The notes under the pieces were generated by a model. The model saw only the letters and a list, made by a program, of their open reading frames with translations, was not told where the DNA came from and did no database searches. The translations under genes were made by a program, and so were the position numbers. Of a stretch of DNA of 64,000 nt, positions 32,552 to 43,779 are shown piece after piece. This stretch comes from Conchocele bisecta (taxonomy: Eukaryota > Mollusca > Bivalvia > Lucinida > Thyasiridae). The stretch spans positions 33,676,791-33,740,790 of the forward strand of contig CM055272.1 of assembly GCA_029237695.1 (NCBI GenBank), given 5' to 3'. Position 1 is the first letter of the stretch, and every line of letters begins with the position of its first letter.

Positions 32552-32700
32552 GGTTCCTTTCTATCTCACTGTTAAAACAGCGTCCTTTCAGTCTCACTGT
32601 TAAAACGGCGTCCTTTCAGTCTCTCTGTTAAAACAGTGTCCTTTCAACCACACTGTTAAAACGGCATCCTTTCAACCGCACTGTTAAAACAGCGTCCTTG
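32552..32700. repeat. 28-bp minisatellite block
   Basis: Five to six units between the right end of piggyBac copy B and the truncated end of the next piggyBac. The junction at about 32700 is abrupt. Confidence 0.85.
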
Positions 32701-33960
32701 CGTAGAATGTGAAAGTACTGGACTATTTGATCGCTCAGATCCACTCCGCCCGTCTGCTTGATATAGTCGACGATCGCCACTGGTTTCAAAATCGGTTCGT
32801 TGGTACGTCTGTCTACACGAACTGTAACTGCCATTTTTGCTTCATGGATGGTCGAAAGCATATTTACATCGCGTTTGTCATGAAATTTGAGGGCTAACAT
32901 GTTATCTTTTCGGCGGAAAATGGCCTCGCCTTGTTTCATTTTCTTGACCACACCTAAAGCTTTTGGCACACCTTTTCGGTTAATTCGCAATGTTCCACAT
33001 GCATATGTGTTTAGCAGCTCTAGTTCCGTAAATAGCTCAGGCGAATTGTAATAATTGTCCATGTACACATGGTGGCCCCTCGACAAAATGCCTGTTTGTA
33101 GAAGCAGTCCAATTACGATCTTAGATGTCAGTGTTAGGTCACCATAGTTATCCGAAACGTTACCATTTTCATCTAGTGCGCCTACAAGTTTGACACAGTC
33201 TGTTTCCCCATGGTACACGTCAAAACCAACACAATACCCAGAGGAAGATTCGCAGACCTGGTACAATTTCATGCCATGTTTGGCTTCATCGGGTTGTAAA
33301 CGCGAAATCTTACACAGCCTTTGAATGGACAGGTGGCTTCATCGAAGCTGAGGTTCTGCTCGGGTTCATACTTCAGAAAGTTAGTTCTGAGCATCTGGAT
33401 GAACGGTCTCAACTTGTGTAGTCGATCGTAACCTGGTTCCCCTTCATTTACAGCAGTGGAGTTGTTGGCGACATGTAGGTTTGACATGATGAGGAGAAAC
33501 CGGTCTTTGGACATTTTCTTGCCAAAGAATGGTGTTGCCAGACAATCTTCAGTAGACCAGTATGTATCTATGTCTGTCTTCCGCGTAATCCCCATGTTGA
33601 TGACGAGGGTAAAGAATACATTCAGTTCATCCACAGATACCAGTTTCCATTTGTGTTGGCGACTGTTTGGTTTCAGATTTCCTGTTGCACTCTTGTTTGC
33701 AGCATAAAAGTTAGTTTGTGCAACAATAACTGCCCACATCCCTTCATCAAACAGCACATTGAAGAAGTCTATTGGGGTCGGATCATCTGGCATGACGCAT
33801 TTCATTCCGGGATCGCCAAGAAACGGCATCAGCAAAGGGGCACTGTCGACATTACCCCACCCACTCTGTACATCACACTGAACGGTGATGTCATGTTGGG
33901 ATTGTTCGATTTCAACCTCCCGAATCATGTTGGCATGTCTAATAACATGTTCAATGTCAT
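32701..33960 (-). pseudogene. piggyBac transposase, family 2 copy B (truncated)
   Basis: The frame from 33928 gives 'FNVLFDEGMWAVIVAQTN', 'RFLLIMSNLHVANNS' and 'NLSFDEATCPFKG'. A frameshift near 33272 leads into 'KLYQVCESSSGYCVGFDVY', 'HHVYMDNYYNSPELF' and 'GGVDLSDQIVQYFHILRK'. All three catalytic Asp regions exist. The protein stops at 32701, where coding sequence is fused to minisatellite, so the C-terminal Cys-rich domain and the left terminus are lost. Above 33960 it joins a Myb/SANT-flank fragment rather than a piggyBac terminus. It is about as divergent from the 24-kb copy as a sister lineage. Confidence 0.82.
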
Positions 33961-34265
33961 CTTTCTTTCTCTATTCTTTTCTGCTTTTATGGCAGCCATT
34001 TTTTCAGAGTGTACTGTACAGGAAGGGAAGTGGTTACAGTGCATTGTGGGATGTGTTTATTCTTTAACTGGATGGTTAACCATTTGGAATGCGGGATAAC
34101 CTTTATTTCTAAAAATAGAAGTGTAAACACAGTGCAGACGATCACTGTCAAAACTGATAGTTTCGTTTTCGAAAATGAAAAAACAGTTACATATATATAC
34201 CGGGCCTGGTGTTTAATACTACATGTATTATGCAAACATTTCCCATTAAACCATTGTGTACATAT
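33961..34265. repeat. Duplicated flank fragments
   Basis: 33961-34100 matches 42945-43070 (the start of the Myb/SANT-like gene and its upstream, 'TTATGGCAGCCATTTTTTCAGAGTG'). 34133-34265 matches 25896-26030 ('GCAGACGATCACTGTCAAAAC...'). These are patchwork duplications of neighbouring sequence. Confidence 0.75.
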
Positions 34266-34289
34266 CCCTTACAGAATTTTTTTATATGT

Positions 34290-34700
34290 CCCATATATGG
34301 GAAAGTTATTGGGGACATATATGTAACATATATGGCACATACAACTTCCTACTATATGGGACATATGATGGCAAATGTTGGGATTTTGTATGCAAATGAG
34401 ATGTATGTATATGGGACTTATATGTCTGGCACATATAACTATAACTTTATGGAAGTTATATGGCAGCAGTTATTTGGCAGTTATAACGTCTGGCACATAT
34501 AACTATAACTTTATGGCAGTTATATGTCTGGCACATATAACTATAACTTTATGGCTTTATATGGCATTATATGTCTGGCACATAACTAACTTTATGGCAG
34601 GTTAATTTAAGGCAGATTATTAAATGTCTGGCACAAATAACAATTAACTTTATGGCAGTTAATATGGCGTTATATGTCTGGTACATATAACTATAACTCA
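34290..34700. repeat. 'TATGTCTGGCACATATAACTATAACTTTATGG' tandem repeat
   Basis: Seven or so degenerate units of 45-60 bases rich in TATG/CATA steps. The following stretch 34700-35950 holds no gene. At 35085-35230 there is a degenerate relative of the end of the 40852-41370 frame. Confidence 0.7.
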
Positions 34701-35957
34701 GGTAAGTATATTCAACGTCAGAACTTGGCTGCATGCTAGACTGTGATAAAAAAGGATTCATTGATCGAATGTGGCTTTATGTCTTGGCCAGACTGATTGA
34801 TTGAGTATTGGTGTCTAACGGCCTATCAACAGCTGAGGTCAGTTAAGGCCGGGTATAGAATATTTGGGTTGGTAGAAGAACAGTAGCATGCTGAGCTACA
34901 TACACCTGGCGCCATTCAGCCTGTCCATAATGTCCCAGAGAAATTCCCAAAATCTGAACTCAATATTAACAGAAAATATATATTCAGCCCTAAAGTCAGA
35001 ATATCCTCATTACTGACAGGGTGCCAGGTCCTTGCCACACCAGTCGCTTAGCTCCGATCTTATTTCTTAATGTGGCATAACATGATTTAGCTCTCAAGTA
35101 TCGAAAGTCAAATTGTACAGGAGGGCCAAACCATGCAAACGGCATTCTGGTAAGGACGAACCCTGATTGTTAGATTACCCTTCGCATGCCGACACATACA
35201 GCGCACTTCCTATCCTGAAGGTGTAGCCTTCCTGTATGGTCATATGCGGGAAACATTAATGTCAGTGCAACAACATTATGTACGGTTTTCTGAAATGTAT
35301 TCATATATCAAAATATATATAAACAAATCGAACACTTTCTTTATTCTTTATTCTTCGGAGAACCTGAAACACAGAGCACATTTGCAATTCTTACAGCTAC
35401 ACAAATAGTATGAATTAAAGTTCGTGGAACAGACCATTATGTGAGAAACAATATGGCTGGACAAAAGTTAATTTTCGATACTAACACAGCGAGTGCTTTC
35501 ATTAACAGGAATTGGACTGTAATTGGTACATTTCCTAAAAGTTATATTAAAAGTTAATATTAAAAAAGGGTTCCTTAAAATCAGTATTATTAATGATGGT
35601 GCTGCCAACATCTCGTACACAACAGACGAAATAACACAGCAACCCATTAGTCCAAGATCAGAAAACCAGTTTTAGTACAATTACATGTGCAAGTTTATGT
35701 AAGGAATGTATAAACTTCAATATTACATGCTACCCAGTGATTTAACATTCATCATTTACGAGCAAGCGAAGAAATTATTTCCACCTAGACTCAATGTCAC
35801 ATTTTGATATCATATTTATTTCACATGGCATCTGCAAATGTGGCGGCGTACTCGTACTCCGCGATAATGTCATTCTCCGATTAATTTCTCGGGTAAATAT
35901 TTCTAAATCTTAATTAAATAAAGTCTATTCTTGTATTTTTCACTGACTGGTAATTAC

Positions 35958-38439
35958 CCATTTGGTTCCTGTCTTGCCTGCTCTCGGCACACTTGCAGTT
36001 CATGGACTGCACCACATCCCGCTCCGTTGTTTTGGGAAATTTTTGTTGGGCGAATTCTGGAACAAGATTAGAACAATGGAATAAATACACATTGGAACAA
36101 CAGTCGTCAGAAGACAACGGCGTGTGCTTGGTGGCGCTTGACCGTTGCAGTGGTCTGGTTTGTAGGGATGAGTTCTTGCTTAGTCTAAGGGTCAATATGA
36201 TGTGCAGGTTCAGAAACAAACTTAAATGCACAATGTGAACGAACAGATAAAAAAACACTATACCGGTACTTCGAGACCAGTGGCATAAAATAGTACAAAT
36301 TACCGATTATTGCAGACACGATCGCACCATCCAGTGCTGGTCTGTTCTTTATGCCCGTGACAGAACTCCTTGCTAATGTGTCTTCGGTAAAAAACACCAC
36401 TAGCAGGAGTCTGGCAAGGGCAGTGCCGCTGTTTTTTGCTTTTCTGAGCACCGTGTCAAGCTGGCGCACATGGAGTCGCACCCCATACCCTGCCACCAGC
36501 TCAACTTCCATCGTGGGATCCTAAAATCATAAATACTGAATCATTACATTTAATGTGATAACCGCATTAATGTTAAACAACGGGTACATATACACATTCT
36601 GGCTGTGATTTCAATTACAATTTATTAGAAGTATTGTCTCCTTGGAGACAATTATAATGAAATTACCCAATTGAATTTCGAAATACCCAATTGCTTCAGA
36701 AACGATGGGGTGACAATACTCAATTACAAATTCCTTATCTAGAGCCCTGTTTGTACATGTAATGTTTTTACATGTGAATCAAAATATATGATTTATTTCT
36801 TATATTTTAGCTGAAAAGTACATTGACGAAAGGTATTGATATTGTTCAGGCCTGAAAATAAGGCGTTTATGGCAAATTAAAACAGTGGCTTAAATAATTT
36901 TTAGAGAGGAGAGGCCGGCATGCACACATGTATACATTTTCTTTAAACATACTGGTAAACCAAGTGTTTCGTCCAGAGCAGGGGTAGTGGGTGGAGTTGA
37001 TGGCCGTCTGACTTTCTGGGACTTTAGAGTTGATGCAGCTGCTAAAAATTAATTCAGAAGTCTGCATTACAACACAGTGTTACATTTTGTGACTTGCAGG
37101 CAAGAGCACATTGATGACATGTGTTACTAAAAGTTCAAAGTTTATACTGTCGTACTTCATTCTGTCATTACAAGTATACATCCTACTAAACATATAATAC
37201 ATGTAGTACTAGACAAACAAGAAACTAAACTTGAACTATAATTCCTTTAGACATTTGTCAGCAGTGTAGAGAAATGTAGATTTTGAACCTATTAGATCAT
37301 CATAGAGCTGCATGCAGTCTTTTTTCGGGCACTAGAATATTTTTCTGATGGAACAGCATAGACCCTGATCAGATGGCACAGGCTGATCTGGTGCTACACT
37401 TGTAGCTTATGTTGCTAGCCACTTGCCTGTAGGTTGCACCGTGGTAGGAGTCTCCCTTTGCAGGGCACTGAAACTCATCTCCAATTTTGCCACCTTCCCT
37501 TCCAACTGTTTTGATGCTGCAACTTGCTTTTCTAGTGTTGCCACACGGTTTTCTAGTTGCATCATCCTGGACGCCAGGGCCCGGTTGTTCAAAACATCAG
37601 TTAGCTTAACGGACTGTTAAATCCTTAACTGAATGGTTAAAATCTCTGTTAAACAGAGATTTTAACCATTCAGTTAAGGATTTAACAGTCCGTTAAGCTA
37701 ACTGAAGCTTTGAGCAACCGGGCCCTGGCTATTATGTTCGTAATCTTCTAACTGGTCGAGATATGTCCCATTCCCAGTCCATGATGATGTGATGTCTCCT
37801 GATATGTTATGTGTATTATATTGATGTGTGTCTGTGTGTAAATGGTTGTTTGTCGGTGCAGTTGAATGTGTGTAATAAACCGGTGACTGTCTGTCTGCCT
37901 CTGCAAATTGATATGAGTTAAATTGAGAAGGCATGTTGTTGGACTGTGGACAAAGGCTGAATTGTGCAATGGATGTGTGTCTGGTACAGGTGTGTGCATG
38001 GAATGTGTCGCTGTGGATGGTGCGGTCACTGCTGTGTATGTCAGTCCTGTTAATGTGTCGATGGATGATGTTGCGTTGATGAATGAGGCTGTGGTGTTGA
38101 TAAATGGTCCTGTTGTGTTGATGGGTGATGCTGTCGTGTTAATGAATGATGCTGTTGTATTGATACATGATGCTGTTATGTTGATCGGTAATGCTGTTGT
38201 GTGGATGGCTGGTGTCGTTATGTTGAGGGATGATGTGTTGCGATTGTTAAAAAGGCTTTTTGCCATCATTTTACTGGCCGCGTTCGCTGCATTTTTTCGT
38301 TCTTTGGTATCCTCCTTCGCTTTCTTTGCAGATTCTGTGGTTTTCTCTGGCCTGTCTCCCTCTTTTGCCTTCTTGGCCTTCTTGGGTTTGCAGGTACTGA
38401 GGTGTTTGTCTGTCCTCTTTTCTGTGACTTTAGCAGGGC
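35958..38439 (-). CDS. BEN-domain protein, four visible exons
   Basis: Exons: A 37427-38439 (acceptor TTTTCAG before it; donor CAG|GCAAGT, a GC-AG intron), B 36953-37041, C 36304-36520, D 35958-36056. All have clear AG acceptors, and the phases join cleanly (A-B within a codon, B-C at codon ends, C-D within a codon). Exon A encodes a Lys-rich segment ('KPKKAKKAKEGDRPEKTTES'), a Thr/Asn or His/Gln low-complexity tract and a coiled coil ('QLENRVATLEKQVA', 'LEGKVAKLEMSF'). Exons C and D form a BEN domain: 'ALARLLLVVFFTEDTLARSS', 'RPALDGAIVSAII', then 'KFPKTTERDVVQSMNCKCAE'. BEN domains bind DNA and act in chromatin regulation. A MITE sits in exon A and the frame across the low-complexity tract is unclear. 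The 5' start and 3' end are not seen. Confidence 0.75.
37573..37731. mobile_element. Near-perfect 160-bp palindromic MITE in BEN exon A
   Basis: The arms read GCCAGGGCCCGGTTGTTCAAAACATCAGTTAGC... and mirror ...GCTAACTGAAGCTTTGAGCAACCGGGCCCTGGC, with about 4 mismatches in 75 and almost no loop. Half copies lie at 26790-26892 and 43100-43212. The insertion separates 'DYEHNS' from 'ASRMMQLENR' in the coding exon. Confidence 0.85.
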
Positions 38440-38604
38440 CTGAAAATACAACTACAAAGTATAAGATGCTGAATGTCACAAAATACGCATTCATGCAATT
38501 AAAGTGTTAAAATATTGAAGCAATTAAGGTTGGTGTACCCTTTTTTGGTTTTCCCATGAAAATTCAATGGAAATCAAACAACATATCTAGCTCTAGCTTA
38601 AACT

Positions 38605-39603
38605 AGAAAATGTGTTCGTAGAACACGGATGCCCCACTTACTGCTTTGATAGTATAAAACGGCCTTAGTTTAAACAAATGATAAAGGAAACAGAAATTTT
38701 CAGACATTTACCCGAGCGTTTTTGAAACACCAAACCTGTGACCTTGACCCTGGTGGTGGTACAGGGTGGTAGAGGACCATTAGAGCAATGTGTGTATGAA
38801 ATTATAAAGCTGATCCATGCAAGGAAACAGAAATTATAAGATTTTTACCTGAGCGTTAAAGTTTTTGATGCACTAAGTATGTGACCTTGACTCCGGGCTT
38901 ATTGGGGGTAGTACGAACGTGGATTTGTCACAGCGCGGTAGAGGACCATTAGAGCAATGCGTGTATGAAATATGAAGCAAATCTGTGTGAGGAAACAGAA
39001 ATTATAAGACATTTACCTGAGCGTTAAAGTTTTTGACGCACTAAGTATGTGACCTTGACCCTGGGCTTATTGGGGGTGATACGAACATGGATTAGTTACA
39101 GGGCAGTAGAGGACCATTAGAGCAATGCGTGTGTGCAATATGAAGCAAATCTGTGCAAGGAAACAGAAATTATAAGACATTTACCTGAGCGTTAAAGTTT
39201 TTGACGCACTAAGTATGTGATCTTGACCATGGGCTTATTGGGGGTGGTATAAACGTGGATTAGTTACAGGGCAGTAGAGGACCATTAGAGCAATGCGTGT
39301 GTGCAATATGAAGCAAATCTGTGCAAGGAAACAGAAATTATAAGACATTTACCGGAGTGTTAAAGTTTTTGACGCACTAAGTATGTGACCTTGACCCTGG
39401 GCTTATTGGGGTGGTACGAATGTGGATTTGTCACAGGGCAGTAGAGGACCATTAGAGCAATGCGTGTATGAAATATGAAGCAAATCTGTGAAAGGAAACA
39501 GAAATTATAAGACATTTACCCGAGCGTTAAAGTTTTGTGACGGACGGGACGGACGGACAAGGGTAACACTAAATGCCCCCTCCACTATCGTGGTGGGGCA
39601 TAA
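38605..39603. repeat. pearl-like element with five 168-bp tandem units
   Basis: It begins ACTAGAAAATGTGTTCGTAGAACACGGATGCCCC. The core has about five 168-base units ('gaggaccattagagcaatgcg...ggaaacagaaattataagac...gtgaccttgaccctgggctta'). It ends with GGAC repeats and the hairpin ATGCCCCCTCCACTATCGTGGTGGGGCAT. Start, core tandem repeat and hairpin end match the plan of bivalve pearl/Helentron-like elements (inference). Confidence 0.65.
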
Positions 39604-40029
39604 AAACATGTTAAACTTCAAGTTACTTACAAAAATAATCCATAACCCCATATTTATTATGATGTAGTTAGAAAATAATAAGGCACAATCAGCTGCTTTC
39701 ATGTATGTATGTTATCATTACACGCCTGTGTATATAGTGTGTTTACATGTAGACACCAAATTGTGTTTATTATTCATGAACTGCTGTAGTATTTCTTGTG
39801 TGCCCAAAAACTTTAACCCAAATATTTAAAAAATATTTTTACCTTGACCTTGGGCATGAAGGCCGCATGGGCATGGTATAGAATGAGATTATGGATGATG
39901 ATAAAGAAGCTAGTATATGAAGTTTGAAGTCAATTGGACTTACGGTTACGTAGATAATGGTTACCCGAAAACTTTAACGCAAATGGGACGGAGGGCCGAA
40001 TGGACGGACGGAATGACGAAAACTGTATA

Positions 40030-40140
40030 TATACCTTCCAAAACAATGGTTTTGATTCCCCCAGGAACGCCAGAAAAACTGGCAGTTTCCCCCAACATTT
40101 CGATCCCTCGCGACGTCGGTGATGGAGATTGGGCCCGGTG
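40030..40140 (-). pseudogene. Myb/SANT-like fragment 3
   Basis: About 110 bases matching fragment 1 ('CCTTCCAAAACAATGGTTTTGATTCCCCCAGG...GATTGGGCCCGG'), cut at the palindrome that starts at about 40140. Confidence 0.5.
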
Positions 40141-40690
40141 TCATATGATATTTTCACCCGCCTATTTTTTCACCCGCGGGTGAAAATATCGCGCGATATT
40201 TTCACCCGCGGGTGAAAAAAATGCCATGAGATTCTCACCCTATGAGATTTTCACCCGCCCCCAATATTTTTGTCAAATGTTGTTGTTGCTGTGTTGCTTC
40301 TATCTTATGGTATGTGAGAGTCATATGACTATTTTATATATGGTGGTGACAAAATTGAAAGAGTTGCAGGGGGGGGGGGGGGGGGGGGGGGGGGTGAAAA
40401 TCTCATGGCCATGATATTTTCACCCGCGGGTGAAGATATCATGGCCATGAGATTTTCACCCCCCCACTAATTGTCTTAAACAACATATCCATTGACATAG
40501 CACAACTTTCAATTGACTGAGTATGCACTAGTGGGGAATTGTACTCATTATATAATATATCTTCACCGCGGGTATGATGGCTATGATGGCTATGAGATCT
40601 TAAACCCCCCCCCCCCCCCCACCCCCCCCCCCCCCCCACCCCCACCAGTAACTCATTCAATTTTGTGACCATTTGAAATAGTCATATTTC
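40140..40690. repeat. Large imperfect palindrome with poly-G and poly-C
   Basis: The arms are related by inversion around about 40440: 'CACAAAATTGAATGAGTTACTGG' near 40650-40675 against 'ACAAAATTGAAAGAGTTGCAGG' near 40348. There is a G26 run at about 40369-40394, and C-runs at 40604-40637. Smaller perfect palindromes of TTTTCACCCGCGGGTGAAAA occur at 40151-40222 and 40415-40465. Confidence 0.75.
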
Positions 40691-40851
40691 TCTCCCATAC
40701 CATGAGCTATACAGTAACAACATTAGCCATATTATACAATTATCGCCTTTTTGTGCAGTCGATACATAGTTTTATCGAACCAAAAAAGTGATATCATCCC
40801 TAAAGGCAATAGGATTAGCACTAATCCTACTACTTTTATAATGGGTATAAC

Positions 40852-41370
40852 CTAATTTAACTCTCGCATACTAAAAGCCAAAGTTGTATATGAGGGACAA
40901 ACCAGGGAAATCAGGATCCCAGTAAGTATGAATCCCAACGTTAAATTACCCTTTGCATACTCCCAACCAACCGCCCAAGAGTATGATAGAAATAGGTGGA
41001 TAATAACAAACAATATAAGGACAAAAAGTGCAAAATTTATTAATTTTTTTCTATGCAACACCAATATCAATATATAATACGAAATAAACTCTTTCTTATA
41101 ACTAGAACAGCAGTCGCCCACTACAACATTGTATCCCCCTATTCTGGGACCTTGACACAAAACAAACAAATGGCAATAACTCCAATAGTATTGATGCGAG
41201 AATTGTCGTTCTTGTGAATGACATGCCTTTGCATCAATATCTATCCATGTGTGCAGTTCAGTCAAAACATTGCGGAGTGAGGTCAAATCCATGGTATCCT
41301 CCAACTTTCGTCCGGGGATTACAATTATGCCCACTAATACATTCATTATCATTTGCCCATAATCACGCAC
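40852..41370 (-). CDS. Hypothetical protein with C-terminal membrane segments
   Basis: A 172-codon frame. The N-terminal half is soluble-looking ('TMDLTSLRNVLTELHTWIDID', 'GYNVVVGDCC'). The second half has three likely membrane segments: 'FISYYILILVLH', 'FALFVLILFVIIHLFLSY', and 'LTLGFILTGILISLV'. I do not recognise the family. A degenerate relative of its last 40 codons is at 35085-35230, and flanking bases are shared with 57535-57800, so it may belong to a repeat. No splice or promoter evidence. Confidence 0.3.
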   Translation of the reverse strand: MRDYGQMIMNVLVGIIVIPGRKLEDTMDLTSLRNVLTELHTWIDIDAKACHSQERQFSHQYYWSYCHLFVLCQGPRIGGYNVVVGDCCSSYKKEFISYYILILVLHRKKLINFALFVLILFVIIHLFLSYSWAVGWEYAKGNLTLGFILTGILISLVCPSYTTLAFSMRELN

Positions 41371-41903
41371 GTCTATGATGTATAATGCACTCTACTTTTT
41401 CAGACCGACACATGGCAAAAATTCTAAAATATGTGACATGGAATGGTGATCATATTTTGTGACTAAATACCATAGGTGTTTGATTCATCAGAATTAGGTC
41501 TGTAATGAAATGTCTTTAAAATTGATTTCTAAACAAATATAAATGCATTAGGTTAAGTAAAAAGTTCTGATACGGACGTCATAACTTTTTCTTTCGCTCA
41601 CGTATGTATTTGAGATTTTCACACACATTGTGTATGGAAGGTGAAAAAAATGAAAATTAAAAGCGTACCACAACCCTTTTTTTTCATGACAATTCGAATC
41701 AGACTGTAATGGTGCATTAACTGTATGTAGCCTGGCTATATGTGTATATGTATATCTTATCAACTAGGTCACTCATCAAAATTTGATTATTCAAAGGAGC
41801 ATTGCCGTGTTACGTGGCTTGCCAAAGAGTTTTGTAGATGCAGTTCAGACAAAGTACAATGACAACACTTGTCTGTAGCACACAAAACACTAATACATTG
41901 CAC

Positions 41904-42150
41904 TTATGATACCACCGCCAGTTCTACACATGCTCTTCCTGTCCGAACAGAACTCTTTCTTTGCAGTCTTCAGCAGGTTCAACCATTTAAGTTTGACATT
42001 GTCCACTGTTCTGTACACCAAGAGAACTTATCTGGGATGCAATGGACTCCCACACAGCATTCTTCTTCTTGTTGGTTACATCTTGAATTCTTAGGAATGT
42101 TCAGCATCAGCATCATCTTCATCGTGGAACAGACAGTAATGTGAATTCGT
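41904..42150 (-). pseudogene. Myb/SANT-like fragment 4
   Basis: This matches fragments 1 and 5 over about 240 bases ('GGTTGAACCTGCTGAAGACTGC' side), with a small duplication at 42105-42180 ('TTAGGAATGTTCAGCATCAGCA' twice). Not translatable as one frame. Confidence 0.5.
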
Positions 42151-42599
42151 AGGAATGTTCAGCATCAGCAGCATCTTCATCGTGGAATTGTGCTGGTTGG
42201 TTGGGAGCATGCGATGGGTAATTTAACAAACGCGATTCATCCTTACCAGATAGGTCGTTAAACACCAATGAATCAATAAATCCATCGTGGAACATTTCCT
42301 TGCTGCCGTCAATGCCACACTACTTGAATGGTTTATGTATTATTTCTTGTGAGATTGTTTTCTATGCCAAATCTCCGCTCACAAACATTTAAAAGATTTT
42401 AAATATGACACACATATAGATTAAAATCAGCAGCCCATATGGCATGTTCTGAAGTGTCTGATATCCCTCTGATAATCATGATAATAAATAAACCTTTTTT
42501 CTTTTTATGCCCCACCACGATAGTGGAGGGGGCATTTAGTGTTGTCCTTGTCTGTCCCGTCCGACACAGCGTCCTTTCAACCGCACTGTTCAAACGCCA

Positions 42600-42986
42600 A
42601 AACAAAGGTTTTGATTCCCCCAGGAACGCCAGAAAAACTGTCCCCCAACATTTCGATCACTCGCGACGTCGGTGATGGAGATTGGGCCCAGGGACCACCG
42701 CCAGTTCTACACATTCTCTTCCTGTCCGAACACAACTATTTCTTTGCAGTCTTCTGCAGGTTCCACCATTTAACTTTGACATTGTCCACTGTTCTGTACC
42801 AAGAGAACTTATCTGGGATGCAATGGACTCCCACATAGCATTCTTCTTCTTGTTGGTTACATCTGTCCCATGCCTATCATTTATCACTGAGATATTCTCC
42901 TCATACAAATTTGTGAGAAGGGTTATCTCACTAACCGACCAGTTTTTTTGTCTTTCTCTATTCTTTTCTGCTTTTATGGCAGCCAT
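42600..42986 (-). pseudogene. Myb/SANT-like fragment 5, with N-terminus
   Basis: The best N-terminus of the group: MAAIKAEKNRERQKNW at 42986, then 'SVSEITLLTNLYEENISVIN', 'NAMWESIASQISSLG'. The frame then moves out of the 'VKWWNLQKTAKKEF' helix through a 1-base change. The trihelix/Myb-SANT-like layout is that of the second protein of PIF/Harbinger transposons. The hairpin end 'ATGCCCCACCACGATAGTGGAGGGGGCAT' lies at 42507-42536, as beside fragment 1. Confidence 0.6.
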
Positions 42987-43212
42987 TTTTTCAGAGTGTA
43001 CTGTACAGGAAGGGGAAGTGGTTACAGTGCATTGTGGGATGTGTTTATTCTTTAACTGGATGATTAACCATCAGTTAAAAGTTAACGGATCCGTTAAAAT
43101 GTTTTCAGCAACCAATATTTAACGTGATTGTTAGTTAACCATCTGTGAAGGATTTAACAGTGAGGCTAACAGTCCGTTAAGCTAACGGATGTTTTGAGCG
43201 ACCGGGCCCTGC

Positions 43213-43640
43213 CTGTTAAAACGCACTGGTAAAACAGCGTCCTTTTAATCTCACTGTTTCAACCGCACTGTAAACACAGCGTCCTTTCTATCTCGCTGTC
43301 AACCGCGCTGTGTTCAGTCTCGCTGTTAGAACATCTGACTCACTGGCGGCCTAGAGGTTCTGTTTCCTGGAGATGTTTAGGATGGTTCAATACATGTAAA
43401 CGTCACAACCTCGATATGACCGTGTTAAACAGAAGTAAAACTACATTCAGTCATGCAATCAATGGCAGCGACATTGTTAAAACAGTGTCATTTCAATATC
43501 ACTGTTAACTTGGCTCACTCACGGTCTATAGAGTTTCTGTTTTCTGTAGAGCATGAAATGCGTTTACAACATTTACAATTGTTAGCTCAGCGCCCTTTCA
43601 ATCTCACTGTTACAGCATCCTTTCAAGCTCACTCACTGAC
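43213..43640. repeat. Degenerate 28-bp minisatellite and 'GGTCTAGAG' block
   Basis: The same composite repeat as 26885-27472, more decayed. It follows half of the palindromic MITE (43100-43212). Confidence 0.7.
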
Positions 43641-43779
43641 GGTCTAGAGTTTCTGTTTTCTGTAGAGCTTGATATTTCTTCTTTGGGTGTTAGAAACGAC
43701 CTTTAATTTCAAAATCTTTTTAATGTTCGGTTCATCGGCATGCTTATATTCAGTTATTTTGTATATGTGTGAACGACCT

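Noticed and set aside
37923..38510. Plus-strand frame of 195 codons rich in Val/Asp/Ala
   Set aside because: Shadow of the low-complexity tract in BEN exon A; the minus strand has consistent splice phases.
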